From Delphinus delphis (taxonomy: Eukaryota > Chordata > Mammalia > Artiodactyla > Delphinidae), in NCBI RefSeq assembly GCF_949987515.2, contig NC_082689.1, forward strand, positions 105,748,957-105,812,956: 64,000 nt of DNA. The letters are read 5' to 3'. Position 1 is the first letter of the stretch. Each line of letters begins with the position of its first letter. Of this stretch, positions 1 to 9,634 are shown piece after piece. A model generated the notes under the pieces. It searched no databases. It saw only the letters and a program-made list of their open reading frames with translations, and was not told the DNA's origin. Both the position numbers and the translations under genes were made by a program.

Positions 1-182
1 TTTCTCTGGGTATATGCCAGGAATGGGATTGCTGGGTCATAGGGTGGTTCTATTTTTAGTTGTCTAAGGAACCTTCATAGTGTTCTACAAGTGGCTGTGT
101 CAATTTACATTCCCACCAACAGTGCAAGAGGGTTCCCTTTTCTCCACACCCTCTCCAGCATTTATTGTTTGTCATAGACTGT
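1..182 (-). mobile_element. L1 LINE fragment, antisense
   Basis: Reads as the complement of L1 ORF2 C-terminal DNA; the same text (a 'gggattgctgggtcat' core, then 'ttctccacaccctctccagca') recurs in other L1 copies of this window. The L1 3' end lies off the left edge, and similarity stops near 182, so the copy is probably 5'-truncated next to the Tigger1 fragment. No usable open frame. Confidence 0.75.
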
Positions 183-198
183 TTATTGATTATTTCTG

Positions 199-835
199 AC
201 AACACTGCTACCGAGATAGTCAGCCTGTAATTTTAAGCCTTAAAGCCAGGCACTGTTTTCTATTCTCTGTGAAAGTCTTAGATGGCATCTTCTTCCAATA
301 TAAGGCTGTTTTGTCTGCATTGAAAATCTGTTGTGTAGTGTAGCCACTTTCATGAATGATCTTAGCTAGATCTTCTGAAAGACTTGCTACCACTCCTGCA
401 TCAGCACCTGCTGCTTTACCTTGCACTTTTATATTATGGAGTTAGCTTCTGTCCTTAAACTTCATGGACCAACATCTACTAGGTCAAAACATTTTTTTCT
501 CAAGCTTTCTCATCTCTTTAAGCCTTCATAGAATTAAAGAGAGTTAGGACCTTACTCTAGATTGGCTTTGGCTTGAAGGAGTGTTGTGGCTGGTTTGATC
601 TTCTATCCAGAGCACTAAAACTTCCTCCATATCAGCCATGAGGCTGTTTTGCTTTCTTATTATATGTGTGTTCCCTGGAGTAGCACTTTTAATTTCTTTT
701 AAGAACTTTTCCTTTGCATCCACAACCTAGCTATTTGACACAAGAGACCTAGCTTTTGGCCTGTCTCAGCTTTCAACATGCCTTCCTCACTAGGCTTAAT
801 CAAAATTTAAATTTAAATCAAAAAGTGCTTCCTTT
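199..835 (-). mobile_element. Tigger1 DNA transposon, internal fragment
   Basis: An internal slice of a Tc1/mariner-superfamily (pogo/Tigger) element whose transposase lies on the minus strand. The frame at 426-220 gives peptides such as [18 protein letters not shown], which is the region around the first catalytic Asp of Tigger transposases (family pattern FNADETGLFWKKMP). Here the usual D-E-T reads D-K-T. Both termini are absent. The left side abuts an L1 piece and the right side is cut by a SINE. Dead copy. Confidence 0.75.
220..426 (-). pseudogene. Tigger1 transposase fragment (DDE domain start)
   Basis: 68 open codons of a pogo-type transposase containing the first conserved Asp block ([18 protein letters not shown]). 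The conserved residue after the catalytic Asp is changed to Lys. The rest of the DDE domain and the N-terminal CENP-B-like DNA-binding domain are missing or out of frame, so no functional enzyme can come from it. Known families: TIGD/JRK domesticated genes share this motif, but truncation and substitutions argue for a plain transposon relic. Confidence 0.65.
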
Positions 836-838
836 CGG

Positions 839-1047
839 CGATTCCCTAGGGGCGCAGTGGTTGAGAATCCACCTGCCGATGCAGGGGACACGGGTTCGTG
901 CCCCAGTCCGGGAAGATCCCACATGCTGTGGAGCGGCTAGGCCATGAGCCATGGCTGCTGAACCTGCGCGTCCGGAGCCTGTGCTCCGTGACGGGAGAGG
1001 CCACAGCAGTGAGAGGCCCACGTACCGCAAAAAAAAAAAAAAAAAAA
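839..1047 (+). mobile_element. CHR-type SINE (short subfamily)
   Basis: A tRNA-Glu-derived SINE. It starts with the tRNA-like head (ttccctaggggcgcagtgg, then the B-box-like gacacgggttcgtgcccc), followed by the cetacean-type body ending in 'gaggcccacgtaccgc' and an 18-base A tail. CpG decay (gcggagcggc to gtggagcggc) shows some age. Inserted at the edge of the Tigger1 fragment. Open frames through it on both strands are repeat artefacts. Confidence 0.9.
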
Positions 1048-2889
1048 GAAAAAATTAAGTACAAAAAAGTATGTGCTTTAGTTAACAATAATGTATCATT
1101 ATTGATGTATTAGTTGTGACAGATGCACTAAGGTACTGTTAACAGAAGGAAACCTGGGTGTGAGGTATATAGGAACTCTGTAGTGTTCTTGCAGATTTTG
1201 GTAATGCTAAAATTCTTCTAAAATAGAACAATATTTTTAAAAAATGCAACTGTCAATTATTGGCCTTGTGATCCTGGGGAAGTTGCTTATTTTCATAGTA
1301 TCTCAGGTTTTTTAACCTGAAGATGGGAATAATTGCATAAAATTTATGGAATTGCAATTCAGAGCAAGCAGAAGTATTTTTTAAAATGCTTTTGAAATTG
1401 TATAGTAAAGGTGGGTGTTATTGGTACTCAAAGAAAAAGTGCATGCCCCACTAGGATACTTGATATTAAGACTTCCTACATATTTTACTCAAAATGTGTT
1501 TGTATGAGTATATTCCAAGTAGTAAGTGTATGTGGTTGATTGTGTGCGTGTGCCTGTGTGTTATTGGTATATTTACAGAGAAAAATTGTATGCCTCCCAA
1601 TATATGATAAATATAAAATGTCTTCCACTCTTATTATGAACAGATTTATTCAGAACAAAATGAGTGACATACATAATGACTAAATGCAGATGTTATAAAA
1701 ATAACAAAACTCTTAAGCTTTTTGATAAATCATGAAGATATCCTGTTGCAAAATATATAAAGCAATTTGCTCTTTGAAATACTGTAACAATCGGATATGG
1801 TCAAATCTCTCCTGAGTTTAACAGAAACCACAGAATGACTTAGCAATCCATAAATCCACACATGACACAGTACTTAAGCAGGTTTCATAAATGATTTGCA
1901 GTAGAAGGAGGATTTTACTATAATTGTTCTCCGTGGCCATAAAAAGCATTATGGAATAGGAAAAAAAAAAAGTGCACAGTACAAGATGTGGAAGGGAAAA
2001 AACTTTTAATGAGCTAAAATAAATGTATTATCATCTATATAAGGACTGAAGGGGGTCTTTCCAAGTACCTAAGACCTGTCCTCTAATTTTTCAAACAAAT
2101 AAGTCCAGTTTCTTCTTGATTAAGTCACAAAATAAGTGGGTTTTAAAGCTTTGGGGTATAGAAGTATCTCATGGGGTTCTTGTTAAAATTATCCTTGACC
2201 CTTATCATCAGAGCTTATATTGGTCCTTTTTTGAAAACAATGTTGTTTTTTATTTATTTTTTTTCTGGTCGTCTTTTAAGATTTTTTGTTTTAGTTTTCA
2301 GTAAGCTTACCATAATGTATCTATAGAAACGTTTGCTTCTTTGCCTTGATGTCTTGAATCAATTTTTGAAATTGACTTGTTTGACTTTATAACCATAGTT
2401 GACTGTTTTCATAAACTTGAAGTTTAAAGAGTTTTTGGACAGGAAACATATCTGTGTTATAGATAATTAGGTCTCTTTACCATCTCTTGAACATATGCTC
2501 TTCTTTCTGTATTTTAGTTCTTTTATTTTCTATCCTGTTTCAATCAGAGTATTTTTATTCTGATTTATATGCTAGTAAACTACTCCTCTCTTTCACACTG
2601 TCCAACCTGCTGTCTGAACCCCCAGGTAAAATGTTATTTTCATTTATTGGATTTTTTGGTTCTTAAATGTTCATTGAAATTTTATATAGTATCCAATTTT
2701 CTAACAAGATTATGTATCCATTTTGTCACCTTGTTTAATAGACAAATTAATCACAGATATTATAAAGTCCATTTCTTATAAGAATAATATTTGACTCCTA
2801 TAGTCTTTGTACATTTTTATCAGCTTTCTTTAGATTTCTGCATTAGATTTTATCTTTTTACATTCCTGGTGTTGAAGTGAATTTTTATG
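1048..2889. other. AT-rich stretch, mostly unassigned, with one MIR piece
   Basis: Apart from a MIR-like piece at 1258-1345 (ccttgtgatcctggggaagt ... aagatgggaataat, the MIR core and 3' side), I recognise nothing. Stop codons are dense and the few short frames have no splice context. Confidence 0.4.
1258..1345 (+). mobile_element. MIR SINE fragment
   Basis: The order 'cttgtgatcctggggaagttgct' followed by 'tcaggttttttaacctgaagatgggaataat' matches the familiar MIR core and downstream part (tgaccttgggcaagt ... cctcatctgtaaaatggg). Old, strongly diverged, no tail or target duplication. Confidence 0.55.
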
Positions 2890-3260
2890 GTCAAGATGGA
2901 ACTGCTCTTGCCCCAGGTGGTACCTCAGCAAACCAAACTTTTATGTTCCTCTAAATGTTCCACTTGACCAGAAACATAGTTTATACAGTCAGCCAATCCC
3001 CAGATGCCAAGCTAACTCTAGGCTCCATAATTCTTTGTTCCTTTGTCTTTCTAAAGAAGGTCAGATATGCAAACCCAGCCAACCGTGGCCTGTTCCCATG
3101 TTGCCCGTTCTACTTCTCTGTAAACTCACTCTTGCCGAAAATCCCTCAGGAAGAATGAACCACTGCTTGTGAGGCACTGTATTCCCCCAATCCATGGAAT
3201 GCTTTCCCTTGAATAATGGACAAACTTGTTACTAAATTGTTTTAGTTTTGTGATTTGACC
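2890..3260. mobile_element. Possible LTR-type repeat remnant
   Basis: A locally less AT-rich block (gccccaggtggtacctcagc ... aaatccctcaggaagaatga) with the texture of an old mammalian LTR. I cannot fix family, ends or target duplication. It could equally be unique DNA. Confidence 0.2.
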
Positions 3261-3849
3261 CTGATTATTGTTAACCAAATACTACTGTGAATGAAATGGT
3301 GTATAAATAATTTGAGATACTGAAAAATGTTATGATGATTTACTTTTGTTTGTGACAGCCGGTTAAGGTGGGGACAAATAATTATAATACAACCTGAGAT
3401 TAAGAATAGAATGTTAGTTTTAGGAAATCTAGACCTTCAGAGTGACATTCAAAGCCTGAGAGAATCTGTTATCCAATTTTTGTCTCCCATAAGACCATCA
3501 AAACCTCTGTTTAAATTCAGCATCTTCACCTTCGATTTCTCCTAAACTTTTCATTCTCCAAGCATCATTCTCCAAGAATCATTAAGTGGTAGATTCAAAG
3601 AAAAACTCTCATTGCTTTCAGAAGATATGTTTGCATACATAGAAAATTCAGTGGATTCAACAAATGAAAAGTATTAGAACTAATTTAGCAAGGTTGCAGA
3701 ATATAAGGTCAATTTTTAAAAAATCAGTCACATTTCTGTATATGAATAACAGTCAATTGGAAAATGAAATTTAAAAATTAAGTTATAAGAGTTCAATTTC
3801 CAGCTCTGACATAAGCCTGGACTGAAAAACAATTTTCCTTGGTTGCCGT
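3261..3849. other. Unassigned AT-rich stretch
   Basis: No repeat family, exon signal or long frame recognised. The piece near 3590-3780 (ttcagtggattcaacaaatg ... atttctgtatatgaataac) has a weak resemblance to sense-strand L1 ORF2, too diverged to call. Confidence 0.3.
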
Positions 3850-4592
3850 TGAAAGGTAGAAGAATATGCCATTCCAAAACATGCCTCTTTGGCCTAAGGA
3901 TTATTTTGAGCTGATTATTTTTGAGACACAGAAAAAAACTGTGCAGACAGAAAAAAACTCTGAAAACAGTAGAAGATTTTTTACCCTTTTGTAAAGAAAA
4001 ATCTACATTTATAAAGGCAATTTACATTAGAAAGGTGCCTGTACCAGGAAGAGAGCTATTACCAGAGACAACTTTTTCACCTGAGAGACTGACTTACCTG
4101 CTTGCCTTGGCAAGCTTTGTTTACCAAATATTTCCTCCTTTCACCTACTTACTTGCTTAATTGCTTCCCTCCCAGCATCTTTCTTTTGTCTTTCTTTTGA
4201 ATTTAGTGCTTTTCTATGTTTGGGAAGATGCAAAGTCTGGGCTCATTGAAATCATTCCTTTGATATGCACCTCAGCTGTCTTGGGCCAGTGTCCCATGCT
4301 TTCTCATCCTGAGTAACCTCAAGGTGCACTTTTGGGGGTGGTTGCAGCATTCTGTTTCCATCCTGAGTTCCCTTGGGGCTCACTGTGAGGGCTGTAATGT
4401 GGTGGCTTGTCGTCTGCAACATCCTTTGTTTACTGATATGGCAGGCAATATTTTTCATTTACACATCCATATTGAGGTATATATTTAATAAACTTGTGGT
4501 TTTTTTCTCCTTATTAGTCTGTCTTTTATTAAAAGGGGTGTCAGCCAAGAGTTCAGAAGGGTAGAGGAAAAATTATATTTCCTCCCTTACAC
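3850..4592 (+). mobile_element. ERV LTR remnant, possibly composite
   Basis: LTR-like text: opening 'gaatatgccattccaaaaca', a polyadenylation signal aataaa near 4486, then 'ctccttattagtctgtcttt' and an end 'tttcctcccttaca' in CA. The middle block 4194-4450 (tgggaagatgcaaagtctgg ... tttgtttactgatatggcag) looks like a different repeat inserted or fused. No clear target duplication. Family not fixed; an ERVL/MaLR-like origin is my guess. Confidence 0.45.
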
Positions 4593-5127
4593 ATTAAAGA
4601 ACTGAGTTTTCAGGGAATGCTACCACCCTGAAATCAAGAGACAGAGAATCCAAAGAGACACAGCTGAGAACTGGTTTCCTGGAGCAAAACCTCCTGGAGT
4701 CATAAACTGGTAGAAACACTTACAATGATAATTTTGACAAATTGCTAGAGACCAATAGAGTACCAACGTGGCAGTGAGACACTCCTAGGAGGTGCCATCT
4801 TGGAGAGGCCCTGCACTTTTATTGGCTGTATTTTCAGGAACCCTACCAGATTCTCATAGAGAAGATGCAATAAATAACCCCTCATGTCTCTGGCAGGGGG
4901 ATGGAAAGAGTAATCCTTGTGAAATAGTCCTAAAGCCTTTTCCGTAACAGAGACATACTCTCTGGAAGAAAGCCCTTACAGGGTCATGTTCCAGAACAAC
5001 AAGAGAAGGTATTCCTCTCACTCTATCCCCCATCTCACCTAAGGAGTGGGACAAAGTTATGCAAGAAGAAACACTTAAGACATCAGGGGTGCGGACTGAA
5101 AAGCAACAACAACAAAGCACAGAGCGC
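4593..5127. other. Unassigned stretch
   Basis: Moderately GC-balanced intergenic sequence. No recognisable repeat, and no exon with convincing splice sites on either strand. Confidence 0.3.
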
Positions 5128-5160
5128 GCACACACATACACACACACACACACACACGCA
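5128..5160. repeat. (AC)n microsatellite
   Basis: Dinucleotide run 'cacacacataca' followed by pure (ac)n and a final 'cgcac'. Slightly interrupted. Confidence 0.9.
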
Positions 5161-5165
5161 CAATG

Positions 5166-5640
5166 TGAGAGCTATGAGTTCAGTTTTATTTGGGGCTTTC
5201 TGAGGACTATAGGCTATCAAGAGACAGCCTCTCAGATAGCTCTGAGGAACGGTTCCAAAGGGGTAGCGGGGGGCAGGTCAGTATATATGTGATTTTAGTG
5301 AAGGGGAAGTACATGTAATCAAACACATATTTTATTGCTGAAGGTTTCTGGTAGTCTCGTGAAAGTTACTGCTAATCCCAAGGAGCAGACGTCACCATGA
5401 AGGATTTTGATGCTTTTCTAGGCACAGGAGATGCAAGAATTGAGCTCCTAAACTCTTCTCTTGATAATATCTAACTATCTGAAAGCCTATTCTGCCAACT
5501 TTTTCCAGAGCACAGAGTGTCTCATTCTTAAACTCCACCCTGAACTCCTTTCAGGGTGTGTTGAAGGTCAGCAGTTGCTGTGGCTCATGATTTAATCCTA
5601 GTAGATGTAGATGGCAAGGGCCAATTTTTAGTTGGCAGGT
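5166..5640. mobile_element. LTR-like interspersed repeat, family not fixed
   Basis: The block opening 'agttttatttggggctttct' and continuing 'gacagcctctcagatagctc' resembles a cetartiodactyl LTR/ERV repeat I have met in bovine-type sequence; 'gcttttctaggcacaggaga' recalls the block at 4205 (gcttttctatgtttgggaag). Ends and target duplication not found. Confidence 0.3.
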
Positions 5641-6209
5641 ATCTGCAATCAAGGCATGGCTCTTACTTTTAAGGTTCAGGCCTTTGCCATGTCTTAGTTG
5701 GATATCAAAGATGTAAGTGCAGTGTTAAAATGAGCCATCTGTTTTGGATGAGTCAGAACAGGATGTTCTTCCTCCAAGAATGCTTGATCTCTGTCTTCTC
5801 ATTACCATTCTCAACTTCATAGTTTTCATGGTAGCTGCTATTTGGAAAGCTTCCGTCAGTCTTCCTCTGTTTGTGTGGAGCACTGCCCTCAGCTCAACAG
5901 TGGCCCAGACATGAGCTTCTGGGGTCTACTCTCTGCTCAGCTCCTTGAAATGATGGCTGCTTCACCTCTCTCTGGCCCTCATCTCTGCATCCACTACTCC
6001 TCAACACTGTCATGAACTGCAAGGACTCTAGCTCTCTGTTGCAGTTAGAAATTGTCCCAAAGCAGAGAGCTGAGTAATTGTGGAACAGACTTCTTATCAG
6101 TCTTCCTTCCTTCCTTCCTTCTGCCCTATTTTCGTGGAAAGTTTAATGTTAACTCCTTAAGAAAAAACAGTATAGTATCTGTAACTTATTAACATTAAAA
6201 AATTAATAT
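5641..6209. other. Unassigned stretch with a short (TTCC)n
   Basis: Contains (ttcc)n at about 6103-6120 and otherwise unrecognised sequence. No exon signal seen. Confidence 0.3.
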
Positions 6210-6404
6210 GGGGCTTCCCTAGTGGCGCAGTGGTTGAGAGTCCGCCTGCCGATGCAGGGGACACGGGTTCGTGGCCCGGTCCGGGAGGATCCCACATGCC
6301 ACGGAGCGGCTGGGCCCATGAGCCATGGCCGCTGCGCCTGCGCGTCTGGAGCCTGTGCTCCACAACGGGAGAGGCCACAACAGTGAGAGGCCCTTGCACC
6401 GCCA

Positions 6405-6435
<31 letters not shown>

Positions 6436-6436
6436 G
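6210..6436 (+). mobile_element. CHR SINE (short subfamily) ending in (TA)n
   Basis: Full-length short-type CHR SINE from 'ggggcttccctagtggcgca' to 'gaggcccttgcaccgcc', nearly consensus. The expected A tail is replaced by 'aaaaatatatat', a (TA)n run of about 30 bases, probably grown from the tail. No clear target duplication. Reverse-strand frames giving tandem YI repeats are artefacts of the TA run. Confidence 0.9.
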
Positions 6437-6481
6437 ACTTGACTAAATTGCACTGAATTATCTTCAGTTGATTAATCATTG

Positions 6482-7104
6482 TGAAACAGGAGGGAAGGGG
6501 GAGGGCACAACCTTTGAAAGAATGATATAGCCCAAGGACATGACATAACTAATTAGAACAAAATGGGTCCAAGATGGAGGACAAGTCAACTTCCACTAGA
6601 CCTTGAGCCTCAGTATACACTCACTGTAACACATCACCAAGCTAAATGACACACCCACAGGCGCCATGACACTTCCAAGACTGACCTTAATGATCAAAAA
6701 GTGGGCGGTGGCCCAATTCCTGGAAATCCTTGCCCCTTCCTGAAATAGCTGGAATACTCCTCCCACCCATTAGCCTATGAAATTACCCAGCCCTATAAAA
6801 AGTGACTACCCCATACCCTGGTGCCTTTCTCGCCTTCTGAGATGGCCCACACTCTGTGGAGTGTGTTTCTCTCTAAAGAAATCCACTTCTTACCTATCAC
6901 TTTGTCTCTCACTGAATTCTTTCTGCAAAGAGACATCAAGAACCTGAGCTTCTTTAAGTCCCGAAACCAGGTGTGTGTTCTCAGTTGGTAGACTGTGGCC
7001 GGGTTCAAGTCCTGGCTGCGTGAGTTCAAGTCTCAATCTGGGTTTTGACCAGGTTCAAGTCCTGGCATGGGGGTTCAAGTCCCAACCTGAGGTGCATGGT
7101 TTCA
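6482..7104 (+). mobile_element. Solo LTR, ERV1-like, with perfect 4-bp duplication
   Basis: A 623-bp unit starting TG (tgaaacaggagggaaggggg) and ending CA (ggtgcatggtttca), flanked by ATTG at 6478-6481 and again at 7105-7108. A 4-bp duplication is typical of class I (gammaretrovirus-like) ERVs. It contains a TATA box (ccctataaaaag, 6791-6802), a plausible transcription start region, and a degraded polyadenylation signal (aaagaaa for aataaa). No internal retroviral genes adjoin it, so it is a recombination-derived solo LTR. The 3' part carries four 'gttcaagtc' motifs between 6999 and 7085. Confidence 0.8.
6791..6802 (+). promoter_or_regulatory. TATA box of the solo LTR
   Basis: The tataaaa core within 'ccctataaaaag' sits about 310 bases into the LTR, where the U3 core promoter of an ERV1 LTR is expected. 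Whether it still drives transcription cannot be told from sequence. Confidence 0.5.
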
Positions 7105-7546
7105 ATTGGAAGAATTCATAGAAAAAAATATTGGAAATATCAGAGCTAAGTTTCTTGAGAAAAAAAAATTGCAGATGAAGCTAAGTGAGGTAATTCTTTA
7201 AGTAATACTCTCAATTAAAACTGCAGCTAAAAGTAATTCCCTGAATCGTGTTTTATTAGGTGGGGAATTTTGTCAAGGTCATTTGGAGGTTGGGTCTAGC
7301 TGGTCCCAAGGTCGGTGTCTAGGAAAACAAGAGGAAAATCCAGTCCAACATTGAAGGAAGTACACTGTGACAAAAAGGCTGGATAAGTAAGACAGTCCAG
7401 AATAGAATTTTGAGCAATGCTAGCAATTTGGACTTCATTTGCAAGCCTGTAACCAGCTTTTAAAGGATATTAAATAGTGCAGTGAAATGATACAGAAAAC
7501 CACTTGAGATCATTCTTTCAATAGTGATTAAATATGTAAACCATAC
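7105..7546. other. Short unassigned gap between two LTRs
   Basis: About 440 bases with no recognised repeat or exon. It is not retroviral internal sequence as far as I can see, so the two neighbouring LTRs are separate insertions rather than one provirus. Confidence 0.4.
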
Positions 7547-8133
7547 TGAAATGAAGCAGGACCCTGTGAGGCCCTCCTGGGTACAAATCCCTTTCATGCC
7601 CCCCATTTCTTGTTTGTAGGAAATAGGCTTCATTCAGCCTCTTTGACCTTCCCTGAGTTCCAAGGGGGAGATTCGAGCATTTGCTAATCAGGGAAGGGAG
7701 GGGATGCAGAAACAAGGGAGGAGCACTCAAGAAACAATGGTGCAGCCTTGGAGCAGGGTCCTGGTCCCTACTCAAGGGATGTATATAGCAATACCTTTGA
7801 GCTCTTCTGTAGGAAGTAAGGCCCCCTCTCAGGTAACTTTGGGTCGAGCACAAGATTCCTGGAGCACCGCCCTGTTATCTCACCACCAGCCAAGCAGAAG
7901 AAAGTCTGCACATAGCGGAAGGTAATGAAGACTCTGACCACTTCCCCAAATGATTCTCCCTTTAAAAACTTTCATGGTTGAGCAGAATCTTTGGAGTTGG
8001 TTTAGGGACATGAGTCTACCTTCTCCCCAGGTTGCTGGCCTCCTGAATAAAGCAACCTTTCCCTTCCAACCAACACTTGTCTATCAAGTATTGGCTTTTG
8101 AGTGGTGAGCAGCTGAACCTGAGTTTGGTAACA
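7547..8133 (+). mobile_element. Probable solo LTR, ERV1-like
   Basis: An approx. 587-bp unit from 'tgaaatgaagcaggaccctg' to 'gagtttggtaaca', TG...CA ended, with a polyadenylation signal aataaa at 8046-8051 and a GT/T-rich 3' end. The flanks ATAC (7543-7546) and ATAT (8134-8137) could be a 4-bp duplication with one change. It differs in sequence from the 6482 LTR. No gag, pol or env nearby. Confidence 0.55.
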
Positions 8134-8593
8134 ATATTGTTTAGAATTATAAAATAATATATATTTGCTGCCATAAATCATAAAATTAATTAGGAGTAAA
8201 TTATCACACTGCTGTCACTTAAACAGAGATAGCCATGGTTAAAGTATTGGTGTATATATTCTACAGAATTTTCTAATTTTTTTATGACAGAATTATCATA
8301 ATCTTTGAGAATGTCCATCTAACATTCTAGCATATTTTCTGGAAGATTATAGTAATACCTCTATAGCAAATATTCTCATAGTGTTAACATTAAGTTAAGT
8401 TTGTAACAATTACATAAGGTACACATAATTAAAATAGATTGACCTCAGGGACTAGTAAGTGCTTAGTTAAAAATTTTTAGTTATCTTGAAATTTCTACAA
8501 ATTGAAGGATTATGGTTAGCAGTGATAAAAATTTGTCCCTTTGATTTTTGATCTCTTCATAATTTGAAGAATTTGCCAAATTGTTCTTAAATA
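8134..8593. other. AT-rich unassigned stretch
   Basis: Nothing recognised; very AT-rich with no frame of note. Confidence 0.35.
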
Positions 8594-9574
8594 TATAGTT
8601 GATTTTTGAACAATGTAGGGGTTAGGGGTGCCAACATCCCCGTGCAGTCAAAAATACATGTACAACTTTTGACTTCCAAACAACTTAACTAGTAACAGCC
8701 TACTGTTGACTGGAAGGCTTACCGATACCATAAACAGTCAATTAACATACATTTTGTATGTTATATGCATTAAATACTGTATTCTTACAATAAAGTAAGC
8801 TAAAGAAAAGAAAATGTTATTAAGAAAATCATAAGGAAGAGAAAATACATTTATAGTGCTGTACTGCATTTATCAATACCATAAGTTTATGTGGTCTGTT
8901 TACAGATGAATTGTCTGTCAGTACCTACATCAATATTGTCTTATATAATACAAAACAATGTGGATATTATATGTATTACTAACACTAGACATCAAAAATG
9001 AAAAGATAATGTGAAAAAGAAATTCATGTTTATTTACAGGCATAGCAATTCATGCATTGATAACAAAGAAGCAGCAATATGACTGCTTTATGGTCACCTA
9101 GTGTAATCGATACAATTGCTTCATAGTAGCCTAGGCTACACACTAATAAATGAATTGTTACTAAAATTTTTATGGCATACAGTATTACAATCATATTCAT
9201 AATAAACTATTAGAAACATTGTTACATTAAAAATAAAATTTACCTCTGATGATAGGCTGATACACAGTTTCTCCAATTATAAGAGAGGGAAATTGACACA
9301 GAAAGAATACTGTATGGTAAAGTAATTCTTTGAAAGCAAAGTTATGAAAGAGCAATAAAACTAACACACTTAACTTTATTAAATTTATTAAATAATTTTA
9401 TAAATATTAAATGTCACTCATGCCTATGCAACGGTAAGCTATCCACTCCAGTACAAGTCCGGCACACGGTGTTCTACATGATGAATACTTAGGCAGTAAT
9501 AATGGTGATGACACAGGAAAACATTTAACACAGTTCTTGCCATATAGTTATTAGATTTTCACACAAAGACATTC

Positions 9575-9600
9575 ACACACACACACCCACACACACACAT
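9575..9600. repeat. (AC)n microsatellite in Tigger2
   Basis: Interrupted run of ac dinucleotides (cacacacacacccacacaca). Confidence 0.85.
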
Positions 9601-9634
9601 GACAGGTAAGTTTTTTAAGTGTACGATCTGATGA

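Noticed and set aside
841..1030. tRNA gene
   Set aside because: Only the tRNA-Glu-derived head of a SINE; it does not fold as a full tRNA and is followed by the SINE body, as in all other copies here.
818..1113. Overlapping 60-80 codon frames on both strands
   Set aside because: They lie across a CHR SINE; the same peptide patterns (RYAGLSLLWPLPLRSTG and the like) recur at every SINE copy of this kind in the window.
5128..5160. CRISPR-like or satellite array
   Set aside because: Only a CA dinucleotide run; no spaced repeats anywhere in the window resemble CRISPR, and the organism is a mammal.
7518..7853. 111-codon minus-strand frame
   Set aside because: Lies within the LTR at 7547-8133 on the reverse strand; LTRs do not normally encode protein there.
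6482..8133. One provirus with two LTRs
   Set aside because: The two LTRs differ in sequence and only about 440 bases of non-retroviral DNA lie between them.
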